NCBI RefSeq assembly: GCF_022811645.1
Contig: NZ_CP094534.1
Span: 5,146,001-5,210,000, forward strand
Length of the DNA: 64,000 nt
Source: Hymenobacter monticola
Lineage (GTDB): Bacteria; Bacteroidota; Bacteroidia; Cytophagales; Hymenobacteraceae
Direction of reading: 5' to 3'
The number at the start of each line of letters is the position of its first letter. The first letter of the stretch is position 1. The position numbers and the translations under genes were made by a program. Shown one piece after another: positions 49,461-57,662 of the stretch. The notes under the pieces were generated by a model. That model made no database searches and was not told where the DNA came from. It was given only the letters and a program-made list of their open reading frames with translations.

Positions 49461-49593
49461 CCTATTGGTTGAGGCTTGTTTCTTTCCCCTGCAGCATTAG
49501 CTCGTGCCTTGGTTTCGTAGCTCAAGGAAAGCAGCTATTTCCGTTGTCTTTTAGCTCTTCCAATTTAACCGAAACGAATGGGGCTCTTACTTA

Positions 49594-49920
49594 GTGGATG
49601 AAATGGGCATCTTCATTGCCGGCGGCCTTTACATTCTCTTCTGGACAATCATTCCGCTACTGCTCGCGAGCCTCATGGTCAACCTGCCGTTGTGTCTGCT
49701 GGGCGCGCCGCTCTTCTTCAGCCGTAAACGGCTCTTGCATGGCGGCAACGCCTGGGTGCGCTCGTTGGTGATTGTTCCACTGATAGCGAGCCCGCTCATT
49801 GTTGGCACGCAGGGCGGTATCATCTTCAATAGCTACGGCTCAATCTCCTTTTTCACGGTGTGCCTGTTATCGTCGGTGAGCGGACTTCTGGTCGAGAAAG
49901 CCAAGGCCGCCAGGGCGTGA
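49594..49920 (+). CDS. Small hypothetical membrane protein
   Basis: 108 residues with three hydrophobic stretches (about 8-35, 60-78 and 83-100). Not recognised. GTG 49594 and ATG 49603 are both possible starts, three codons apart. It lies downstream of the shared repeat and is convergent with another membrane protein gene. Composition is somewhat lower in GC than the surroundings. Confidence 0.5.
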   Translation: MDEMGIFIAGGLYILFWTIIPLLLASLMVNLPLCLLGAPLFFSRKRLLHGGNAWVRSLVIVPLIASPLIVGTQGGIIFNSYGSISFFTVCLLSSVSGLLVEKAKAARA

Positions 49921-49962
49921 GGCATGCGGCCTTCAGGCAAACGGTTTGAAGGCAGGCACGCC

Positions 49963-50430
49963 TTATTCGTTCGTGTTGCTGTGCGGCAAAAGCCATAGGC
50001 CCGCGACGAGGGAAGCCCCGGCCCAGGGAAGCAACACGGTTTGGAGAAAGCGATAAAATCCCGCGTCTACCGCCTTCGTGCGGTACATCAGCAGCAGGCC
50101 CAGGTACAGCCCGGCGTAGGCCAGGGCGAGGCCGCCGCCCACCACCAGATGCGCCCGCCCGGGCCGGCCGGGCAGGCAGGCCAAGGCGCCGCGGAAAAGC
50201 GCGGCCGGCAGCCACAGGCCCAGCCCCCCCAGCGCAAAGCCCATGAAGGCGATGAAGGCAGCGAAGGCCAGGTCCGTTCGCCAGTCCGCGCCGGCGAAAC
50301 TTGTCAGCCCGAAGAGCATGGTGAGCGCAACGGCCACCAGCGTGGTCAGCACCCAATGGGCACAAGCCAAGGCCCAGGCCGAGGGCGGGGGAAAGGCTTG
50401 GAACGCGAACCCCTTGGAAAAGCGCCTCAT
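49963..50430 (-). CDS. Hypothetical four-helix membrane protein
   Basis: 155 residues. Hydrophobic segments near 18-45, 55-75, 95-115 and 130-148 indicate four membrane helices with short loops. No family recognised. It is convergent with the small membrane protein at 49594 (42-base gap). Proteins of this size occur widely in Bacteroidota without assigned roles. Confidence 0.62.
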   Translation of the reverse strand: MRRFSKGFAFQAFPPPSAWALACAHWVLTTLVAVALTMLFGLTSFAGADWRTDLAFAAFIAFMGFALGGLGLWLPAALFRGALACLPGRPGRAHLVVGGGLALAYAGLYLGLLLMYRTKAVDAGFYRFLQTVLLPWAGASLVAGLWLLPHSNTNE

Positions 50431-50577
50431 TGCATAATCATCCGGAACAATAACAGCCCTTAAAGTTGGCGAAAGTTTGCTAAAGCGATAGAATCCTTTG
50501 ACTTTTCACAAGTCAGCTTAACTAAGCCCAAAAAGCATTGCCTTACACCGGGCGGGGCTTTTTGTTTCTATCGCGGC

Positions 50578-50784
50578 CTAGGCTTTCGGCTGCGGGTCGT
50601 TGCCTTTGGGGGCACCACCGCCGGGGACGATGAGCTTGGTATAGCCCTGGAACCGCTCCCACACTTTATGCTTGGTAGACGAGCTTTGGTTGGGCTTGAG
50701 CTGCACCCGCATTCCCTTGATGAGGTTGGCGTTGCGGCGCAGCAGGGCGATGGGGGGGGGTTGAAGGTCGGTGTCGCCGGCCAC
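50578..50784 (-). CDS. Doubtful small ORF with a nine-base G/C homopolymer
   Basis: Up to 68 residues from GTG 50784. The end reads GMRVQLKPNQSSSTKHKVWE, which looks coded (Lys/Gln/Ser-rich, unlike shadow frames). A run of nine G (50752-50760, C on the coding strand) near its start encodes Pro-Pro-Pro and is a potential slippage site. Upstream it abuts the end of the broken acyltransferase. No family recognised; it could be part of a longer frame-disrupted gene. Confidence 0.25.
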   Translation of the reverse strand: MAGDTDLQPPPIALLRRNANLIKGMRVQLKPNQSSSTKHKVWERFQGYTKLIVPGGGAPKGNDPQPKA

Positions 50785-50857
50785 CCCGGTGCTGCGCGGC
50801 CGGGTTTGCTTCTGCTCGAAGCAGGCCGGCGGGCGGTAGCACAGCGCCCGCAGCCCC

Positions 50858-52021
50858 TCAGTTGCTGGCCCGCACCCGCTCCAGCCGGGCTTTGCGGCGC
50901 AGGAAGGGCCGCTCCAATCCATAATAAGAGGCCATGGCCAGCCCCACCGACAGGGCCAGCGTGGCCAGCAGCGTGAGCAGCCAGCGTAGCCCGGCCGCCT
51001 GCGTGTCGAGCCAGGGGCCGAGTTCTATCAACACCAAGGCCGCTGCCAGGTAGTGCAGCATTTAGAGCCCGTACGAGAGCTTGCCCAGGTAATTCAGCCA
51101 GCCCGCTTCCAGGCTAATGACGGGCTTATCGGCGGCGGCCAGGTTCAGAATCAGCACCGCGAATAAGGCGGCGTACACTTCCTCGTGCAGCGGAAAGGGC
51201 CTTCCCCAAACTAGTAGCCCTGCCACAGCCGCCAGGCACAGCCACTGCGTGGCCGGGGCCATGAGCCCACGCAGCACCGCCGTGCGCCGCTGAAACAGCA
51301 GCACCGCCGGCATCGCCCCCAGCACCAGGCAGTCGAGCCGGAAGTAATAGAGGAAGTTGAAGGCAAAAGTCAGCCAGGGCGCCGGCGCGGGCTGGGCCGC
51401 GTGAAACGCCAGCACCACGCCCCGCTGCGCCCACAGCAACAGCAGAAACACCCCGCCTACCGCCGGCAGCACGTGCCGGCCCGCCTGCCGCAGCACCCAG
51501 GGCCACAGCAGGTAAAACTGCTCCTCGGTGCCGATGGACCAGGCCTGCGACAGAAACGGAATGCCCCCGTGGAGCACCAGCGCCACGTTGGGCAGCAGCA
51601 GCGCGTGCAACAGGGCTTTGCCGGGCAGCTGCGTGATGTGGGCGCTGAAATCGTGGGTGCGCAGGTACGCCACGTGAGGCAGCACCAGCAGGGCCAGTAG
51701 CACCACCGCGTAGTAGAGCGGCCAGATGCGCAACGCCCGCCGCCGGTAAAACCGGCCCACCGCCACCTGCCCAAACTGCTCCTGCTCCAGCAGCAGCAAG
51801 TAGGTGATGAGAAACCCGCTGAGCACGAAAAACAGCGTCACGCCCTCGTCGCCGAGGCGCTGCACCACCGGCACCGCGCTCCACGAGGGCCGCCCATGAA
51901 ACAGCCGCTGCTGCTCCACGTGGTTGACGATGACCAGCAGCGCCGCCACAAAGCGCAGCCCGTTGAGGTTGGGAAAGTAAACCGGGCTGCTTGGGCGGCG
52001 GTAGAACGAAGGGGCCGACAT
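50858..52021 (-). pseudogene. OafA-like acyltransferase interrupted by one in-frame stop
   Basis: A multi-helix acyltransferase 3 protein (O-acetylation of envelope sugars in known members). FPNLNGLRFVAALLVIVNHV contains the catalytic His-type NHV, and FVLSGFLITYLLL, FYRRRALRIWPLY and SIGTEEQFYLLWP are standard. After NYLGKLSYGL the frame meets TAA at 51062-51064, immediately followed by ATG and MLHYLAAALVLIEL... ending YYGLERPFLRRKA. Family members read SYGLYxxH here, so a Tyr codon has become TAA. The two parts (about 319 and 67 residues) are otherwise intact. True nonsense mutation or sequencing error; a coupled restart is conceivable. Confidence 0.82.
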
Positions 52022-52026
52022 GCTGG

Positions 52027-52034
52027 CAAAGCTA
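52027..52034 (-). promoter_or_regulatory. -7 element immediately upstream of the acyltransferase
   Basis: Minus strand TAGCTTTG, a perfect consensus match, ends five bases before the ATG at 52021; probably a leaderless or very short leader. Confidence 0.5.
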
Positions 52035-52141
52035 GCAGCTGGCCCGGTCCCCGCCGCCCTGAATCGCGTCGGCGCAATGCCGCCGCGAAAGCATCTGCCA
52101 CTATCTTCGCGCCAATTCCGACACATTCCGACAACTGCTTG

Positions 52142-55100
52142 ATGATAAAACTTCTACCTATTCGATTTGTCCGAGTTGGCGCATTGCTGGCCCTTGCGGC
52201 GGACTTCCTGCCCGGGGCAGCCACGGCGCAACCCATCGTAACCAGCTTAACGCCCGCCCGCAATGCGCAGGCCGCGGCCAGCACCAACGTAACGGCTGGG
52301 CTCTCGCAAGCCCTGGATGCCCGCTCTACCCGCGCCCTGCGGGTTTTTAGTGCCCAAACGGGCGGCAAGAAAGCCGGCGTGGCCAGCCTGAACGGCAATT
52401 CGTTGGTTTTCAACCCGACAATCGACTTCAAAGCCGGCGAAACCGTGTGGGCCACGCTGGATACGGCGGCCCGCACCGCTGGGCGGGTGCCGCTGGCAGC
52501 CCCGCAGGTGTGGCAGTTCACTGCTGCTTCGGGGGGCACGGGCGTCTTCAGCGGCGGCACGGTGACCACGGTGTCGGGCAACGCGGCGCTGGTGATGGGC
52601 GACGTGGACGGCGACGGCGACCTGGACCTGCTCACCGGCGACCTGAACAGGTACACCGCGCACGTGGGCATCAGCCTCAACGACGGCACCGGCACGTTTG
52701 AGCCCGCGGCGGACCTGCCCTCGACCTCCACGGTCGCATCAACTGCCCTGGGCGACCTCGACGGCGACGGCGACCTGGATTTAGTGACGAGTGGCATGGA
52801 CCGCGCCACCAACTCCAGGTCGATGTATTCGGTGTATTTAAACAACGGCAACGGCAGTTTTGCCGCCCCGGTGGCCCAATACGGAGGCCAAGCGGGGGCC
52901 GCCATCACTCTGGTCGACCTGGACGGCGACAGTGATTTGGACCTCGTGCACGGAACGCAAGCCATGCTAAACGACGGCCGGGGCACCTTTGCCGGCGCGC
53001 TACTAAACTCGCCGGCCATCTCGGTGATGGCCGCGGGCGACGTGGACAACGACGGCGACGTGGACATTCTGGGCATCACCAACACAACTTCTCTGAGCGT
53101 GCGGCTCAACAACGGGCGGGGCACATTCACCAGCGGCAGCAGCAGCCCGTACGCCGGCCCAGGCCCCTGGAAGATGAGAACAGCCGATGTCGACGGTGAT
53201 GGCGACTTGGACGTGGTCACGTCCAACCTGTCGCTTAGTGGCAACTATTCCATCACCATCCTGCTGAACAACGGCAGCGGGGGCTTCGGCAACCTGCGCA
53301 CGCTGCCGGGCGGAGCAGATTTTGTGCTCTCCAACCTCGACGCCGACGGCGACATCGACCTGCTGGTGCTCAACCGCGCCACGATGGTGGCCGAAACCTG
53401 GCGCAACGACGGGTTGGGTGTTTTCAGCAAAACCGCCGACACGGCCCTGGGCACGTTGGCGCCCGAGCTGCTGGCCGCCGCTGACGTGGACGACGACGGC
53501 GACGTCGATTTAATTGCGGGCAGTGGCGACGTGTACGTGCTGCGCAACGGCGGCAACGCGCCGGCGCCCTACGCCGTGACGGTGGTAGCCCCCGCCGCCA
53601 ACCGTCCCGCCGCCCGCAACGCCGCTGTTTCGGTTACTTTTTCGACGGCCATGGGCGGGGCGGTTGCTTCGGGGGGCGCCGTGCGGGCGTTTAGCGCGCA
53701 GGCCGGGGGGCGCAAGGCCGGCACGGCGGCGGCCACGGCCAGCACCCTGGCGTTTGCGCCGGCCACGCCTTTCAAGCCGGGCGAGGTGGTGGACGCCACG
53801 GTTTCGAAAACGGCGCGCAGCGCGGCGGGCCTGCCGCTGGCCCAGCCCTACGTGTGGCAGTTCACGGCGGCGGTGAGTGGCGGCACCGGCCGCTTCAACA
53901 GCGGGCCGGTGCTGTCGGCGGGTCTGGGCGGGGTCGAGCCCGTCTACTCGACGCTGGCCGACATCGACGGCGACCAGGACCTGGACCTCGTCACTTCCTA
54001 CTCGTCGTCGCCTAATGTGCCGGTGGGCGTGCGGCTCAACAACGGGACCGGCGGGTTTGGGGCATCGGCGCCGCTGCTGGGCACCCTGGTTTGTGGCGAT
54101 TTTTTCAACATGGCCGACGTCGACAACGACGGCGACCTGGATTTCGTGGGCTTCACCGTGAACGGCGCTACGACGGCGCTGACATCCAATTTTGTGTGGC
54201 TCAACAACGGCCAGGGCCAATTCACTGCCCTCAGCACCCTGCCCCACCCCGTTTCTTCCTCCTTCCGAAACCACGGAGCGCTGGGCGACATCGACGGCGA
54301 CGGCGACCTGGACATGGTGGATGGGTACGTCCGCTTCAACGACGGCCGGGGCAACTTCTACGGGGCCGCCTATGTGCCCAACTTCGCAAACGCTTTTCAG
54401 CACGCGCTGGCCGACCTGGACGGGGACGGCGACCTGGACTGGGTCATTTATTATAACTCGATTAACTTCGGCACCACCTGGTATCGCAACGACGGTACGG
54501 GCACGTTTTCCAACGAAACCGTGCTGAATCCGCGCGGGCGGAACGACGCCATCTTTGCCCGGGATTTGGACGGCGACGGGGATGTGGACCTGCTGGAGTC
54601 CGAACGCAACCGGGGCATTCACGCCTTGTTCAACAACGGCCAGGGCGTGTTCAGCAGCGGGCCATTCTACGTGACAACGGCGGGCGACTTTGCAACCTCG
54701 GCCGTGGGCGATGTGGACGGCGACGGCGACCTGGACGTCATCCAACAAAACCTGTTGGCGCGGGAACTGCTGCTCAACGATGGCCAGGGCGGCTTCAGCC
54801 CCGGGGCTGCCCTCCCCAGCGGCAACGGCTCCCTAATTCGGGGCAGCCAGCCGGCCATGGGCGACGTGGACGGCGACGGCGACCTGGATTTCATCGATAC
54901 CGGCCTCAGTGCCACCCTATGGACGGTGCAGTTCAATGCCAATGCCACCGCCAGCCGGGGGCCGCAGGCCGAGCCGACGTTCCAGGCCTGGCCCAACCCC
55001 GTGCCCCGGGGCGCGGCCATCCAAATCAAAATTCCGCAGGCGGCCACGGCGGTGCTCACCGTGCGCACGCTGCTGGGCCAAACGGTAAGTACTCAGACTC

Positions 55101-55213
55101 TCAGTGGTGCAGATGCCCGTCTGGATACCGGCGCCCTGGCCCCGGGAGTTTACGCCCTGACGTTGCAGCGGCCCAATCTGCTTCCCAGCACACAGCGCAT
55201 CACCATCGAATAG
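52142..55213 (+). CDS. Surface/secreted double beta-propeller FG-GAP protein with T9SS sorting domain
   Basis: 1023 residues. Signal peptide to about residue 27. Two similar halves follow. Each begins with an SbsA/Big_5-type Ig domain (residues 30-130 and 475-570), then seven VCBS/FG-GAP units of about 50 residues, each with a DxDxDGDxD calcium-type loop: seven near 52600, 52757, 52918, 53040, 53188, 53334 and 53484, and seven near 53962, 54117, 54289, 54415, 54567, 54714 and 54868. The last 75 residues (FQAWPNPV ... LAPGVYALTLQ) are a T9SS type A sorting signal, so the protein is exported by T9SS. Likely adhesin or scaffold; no catalytic domain. Confidence 0.92.
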   Translation: MIKLLPIRFVRVGALLALAADFLPGAATAQPIVTSLTPARNAQAAASTNVTAGLSQALDARSTRALRVFSAQTGGKKAGVASLNGNSLVFNPTIDFKAGETVWATLDTAARTAGRVPLAAPQVWQFTAASGGTGVFSGGTVTTVSGNAALVMGDVDGDGDLDLLTGDLNRYTAHVGISLNDGTGTFEPAADLPSTSTVASTALGDLDGDGDLDLVTSGMDRATNSRSMYSVYLNNGNGSFAAPVAQYGGQAGAAITLVDLDGDSDLDLVHGTQAMLNDGRGTFAGALLNSPAISVMAAGDVDNDGDVDILGITNTTSLSVRLNNGRGTFTSGSSSPYAGPGPWKMRTADVDGDGDLDVVTSNLSLSGNYSITILLNNGSGGFGNLRTLPGGADFVLSNLDADGDIDLLVLNRATMVAETWRNDGLGVFSKTADTALGTLAPELLAAADVDDDGDVDLIAGSGDVYVLRNGGNAPAPYAVTVVAPAANRPAARNAAVSVTFSTAMGGAVASGGAVRAFSAQAGGRKAGTAAATASTLAFAPATPFKPGEVVDATVSKTARSAAGLPLAQPYVWQFTAAVSGGTGRFNSGPVLSAGLGGVEPVYSTLADIDGDQDLDLVTSYSSSPNVPVGVRLNNGTGGFGASAPLLGTLVCGDFFNMADVDNDGDLDFVGFTVNGATTALTSNFVWLNNGQGQFTALSTLPHPVSSSFRNHGALGDIDGDGDLDMVDGYVRFNDGRGNFYGAAYVPNFANAFQHALADLDGDGDLDWVIYYNSINFGTTWYRNDGTGTFSNETVLNPRGRNDAIFARDLDGDGDVDLLESERNRGIHALFNNGQGVFSSGPFYVTTAGDFATSAVGDVDGDGDLDVIQQNLLARELLLNDGQGGFSPGAALPSGNGSLIRGSQPAMGDVDGDGDLDFIDTGLSATLWTVQFNANATASRGPQAEPTFQAWPNPVPRGAAIQIKIPQAATAVLTVRTLLGQTVSTQTLSGADARLDTGALAPGVYALTLQRPNLLPSTQRITIE

Positions 55214-55218
55214 CCTTC

Positions 55219-55291
55219 CATCGAAGCACTGCCCGGGGCTCCGACAGCCCGGCAAAGCATCCCCCGTTGGGCGGAGGCTTGCGCTTCGATG
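55219..55291. repeat. Inverted repeat after the T9SS protein gene
   Basis: CATCGAAGC (55219-55227) and GCTTCGATG (55283-55291) are perfect nine-base arms with GC-rich interior; possibly a weak terminator between the two convergent genes. Confidence 0.4.
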
Positions 55292-55359
55292 AAGGGGCTT
55301 GCGGTTTCTGCGGCGGCGTCGGCAGCGGGCCGCGTCGGCAGTGGAGCCGCCTGCCCCAT

Positions 55360-56097
55360 TCACCACGGGCAGGTGGCCGGGGCGGGGAAATATTCTTCGC
55401 TGAAATACTGGCCGGTGGGGCCGTCCGGGCCCAGCAGGGCGTATTTCACGATGCGGGCGCCGGCCTCGGCGGGCGTGCTGGTGCCCTGGTGGTCCGTGAA
55501 GTCGGTTTGGGTGTAGCCCGGGCACACGGCGTTTACTTTGAACGGGGTGCCGCGCAGCTCGTGCGCCAGGTTGAGGGTGTACATGTTCAGGGCCGCTTTG
55601 GAGGCTTGGTACACGGGGACCCGAAAGGCGAAATTTGAGTTGTCGAGGTCGGCGTAGAGCGAGAGCGAGGCCATGGCGGTGCTCACGTTCACGATGCGCG
55701 GTTGCGGTGCCGGCTGCAGCAAGTCGAGGAAAGCCTGCGTGACGCCGGCCACGCCAAACACATTGGTTTCGAACACGGCCCGAAACTGCTCCGGCGTGGC
55801 CTGCAAAGCCCCTTGCGGCTGCCCGCCCGAAATGCCGGCGTTGTTCACCAGCACGTCCAGCACCGGGGTTTTGGCCCCCACCGCCGCCCGGGCGGCCTGG
55901 ATGGATTTGGGGTTGGTGACGTCCAGCTGCACCGCTTCGACAGCAGTGAGGCCGGCGGCCCGAAGCTGCTGCGCCGCCGCCTCGCCGCTGGCCAGGCTAC
56001 GGCTGCCGAGGTACACGTAAAAACCCTGTTGGGCGAGTTGTTTGGCCACTTCCAGGCCAATGCCTTTGTTTGCGCCGGTTACCAATGCTGACTTCAT
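55360..56097 (-). CDS. Short-chain dehydrogenase/reductase
   Basis: 245 residues, classic SDR length. The NAD(P) motif is VTGANKGIG near residue 6, followed by VNNAGISG, the catalytic Ser of NVSTAMAS, and YQASKAALN with Tyr and Lys. ATG 56097 gives the canonical start; the frame extends upstream without meaning. The closest resemblance is to carbonyl-reductase-like SDRs. The next gene upstream, on the same strand, is an AraC regulator, which may control it. Substrate unknown. Confidence 0.92.
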   Translation of the reverse strand: MKSALVTGANKGIGLEVAKQLAQQGFYVYLGSRSLASGEAAAQQLRAAGLTAVEAVQLDVTNPKSIQAARAAVGAKTPVLDVLVNNAGISGGQPQGALQATPEQFRAVFETNVFGVAGVTQAFLDLLQPAPQPRIVNVSTAMASLSLYADLDNSNFAFRVPVYQASKAALNMYTLNLAHELRGTPFKVNAVCPGYTQTDFTDHQGTSTPAEAGARIVKYALLGPDGPTGQYFSEEYFPAPATCPW

Positions 56098-56273
56098 GGG
56101 GGTTGCTTGAAAAGAAGAAAAATGAACCGCGGAAACCGTTTCCCCGGCGGCGGCCGGGGGCATGCTCCGGCCAGCAAGGCATCTTGCGGATGCCTGCATA
56201 AGGTGTTCTTGGAAAGATGGGAGGGCCCACCCGGGTCCGTTTGCCGAGGTGAGGGCGCGGGCGGGTGGCTTCG

Positions 56274-57110
56274 TCAGCCGGCGGCTGGCGGGTGGGCGCC
56301 GCCCGGGGCGGGCAGGAACGTGGGCGGGTAGCCGAACTGCTTTTTGAACGCGTGGGAGAAATGCGCGAGGTTTTCGAAGCCCACCTCCAGGTACAATTCC
56401 ACAGGCTTGCGGCTTTTTTCGGCCAGCTGGTAGTGGGCCAGCGCCAGGCGCTTCTGCGTGAGCCAACGCTGGGGGCTCAGCTGGAAGGCTTTTTTGAAGT
56501 CGCGCTTGAAGGTGGTGAGGCTGCGGCCGGTGAGGCGGCTGAACGTGGCCAGGGGCAGGTTGAAGCGGTAGTTGGCTTCCATAAACGCCACCAGGTTCAG
56601 CTTGCCGGGCTCGGCGAAGTCGGCCAGCACGCCGTCGCTATGCGGGTCGAGGGTGCGCAGCACTTCCAGCACCTCGGTGGTTTTGAGGGCCAGCAGGGCT
56701 TCCGGCAGGCGGTGCTCCAGCTCCAGGTAGGGCAGCAGCGAGGCGAAGAGGCTCTGCAGCAGCGGGTGCTGGGCAAACACCAGCAGGCCGGTGGTGGCCC
56801 GCTGGGCGGGCGCGGGCGCGTGCCCGGCGTAGTAGGCCCGCACCTGGGCGGTGGGCAGCGTCAGCACCACGGCCTGGTAGGGGGCGCCGGCTTGCGGGTA
56901 CTTGATGAGGGTGGCGGGCTGGTTGCGGGGCAGCAGCACCGTGTCGCCGGCGCCGCAGTGATGGGTGCGGTCGGCCAGCACCACGCGCAGCTCGCCGGCC
57001 CGCACGTGCACCAGCACGTGGTCGTGGTAGGTTTTCTCGCCCCCGTAGCGCTGGTCGCCGCGGCACACGGCCAGCAGGTTGGCGTAGGGATTGATTTGCT
57101 TCGAGGTCAT
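56274..57110 (-). CDS. AraC family transcriptional regulator
   Basis: 278 residues. An N-terminal cupin-like sensor domain (residues 10-130: KTYHDHVLVHVRAGELRVVL, GDTVLLPRN) is followed by two HTH motifs in the last 100 residues, LPLATFSRLTGRSLTTFKRD and LYLEVGFENLAHFSHAFKK, ending in GYPPTF. The sensor form suits small-molecule effectors. Adjacent SDR gene in the same direction (176-base gap) is a plausible target. It has a perfect -7 element at 57175-57182. Confidence 0.93.
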   Translation of the reverse strand: MTSKQINPYANLLAVCRGDQRYGGEKTYHDHVLVHVRAGELRVVLADRTHHCGAGDTVLLPRNQPATLIKYPQAGAPYQAVVLTLPTAQVRAYYAGHAPAPAQRATTGLLVFAQHPLLQSLFASLLPYLELEHRLPEALLALKTTEVLEVLRTLDPHSDGVLADFAEPGKLNLVAFMEANYRFNLPLATFSRLTGRSLTTFKRDFKKAFQLSPQRWLTQKRLALAHYQLAEKSRKPVELYLEVGFENLAHFSHAFKKQFGYPPTFLPAPGGAHPPAAG

Positions 57111-57662
57111 GGCGGGTGGTGGCTACATGCTCGCCAGGCAGCGCCGCTTCGACGGAGACAGCTGCTTGACAACACAAAATTAGGTGGCACCGCACCGCAG
57201 CACTTTGCCCAAAAGGCCGAAGTTGCTTTGCTCTGCGGACCAGAACCCCGGGCAACGAAAAGCCCCCTCCGTTTTTACTGAAGCTTGGGGGCGTAATGCA
57301 CCGATGAAGTACTAGAAACTTCTAATTGGACAGAACTTTTCGAACGCGGATTGGCAGACAACTTTCTTACACTCGACCCGCTGACCGAGGTTCGTCACAG
57401 TGCCACATGGCATTGGTCAGCACCTCAGCTTAGTAGCCCGGATAATGCCGCGCTGTGCACGTTGAAAGAGAATTGCTTGTCCTCCCTAGCTGCCTTGGCC
57501 ACGGTCTCCGTCCGGCTCTCCCAGCGCCGGGCGGTTGTAGCTTTGAAACGGGTGCGCCAGCGAACTGATGCTCCGGAAGAGCCTTTCCTTTATTGGTTTC
57601 GGCTGTTCTGGTCGTGTACCTTCAACATTTGTAGCCAGACCGCCGAACTTCCCGCCGTAGTG
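57111..57662. promoter_or_regulatory. Divergent control region between the AraC gene and the histidine kinase gene
   Basis: This 552-base gap has, on the minus strand, TAATTTTG (57175-57182), a perfect -7 element for the AraC gene with a 65-base leader. On the plus strand, TTG (57593-57595) is followed after 21 bases by TACCTTCA (57617-57624), the best promoter for the kinase, 38 bases before its ATG. Around 57255-57290 a weak GCCCCC/GGGGGC hairpin occurs. A frame open from 57351 exists, but its peptide shows no conserved features. Confidence 0.45.

Noticed and set aside
50530-50563. Possible terminator AAAAAGC...GCTTTTT near the orphan at 50578
   Set aside because: Only seven paired bases with a long loop; listed as too weak to call.
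57351-57662. N-terminal extension of the histidine kinase
   Set aside because: Low-quality sequence with no domain; promoter-like elements lie inside it and a clean ATG starts the first PAS domain.
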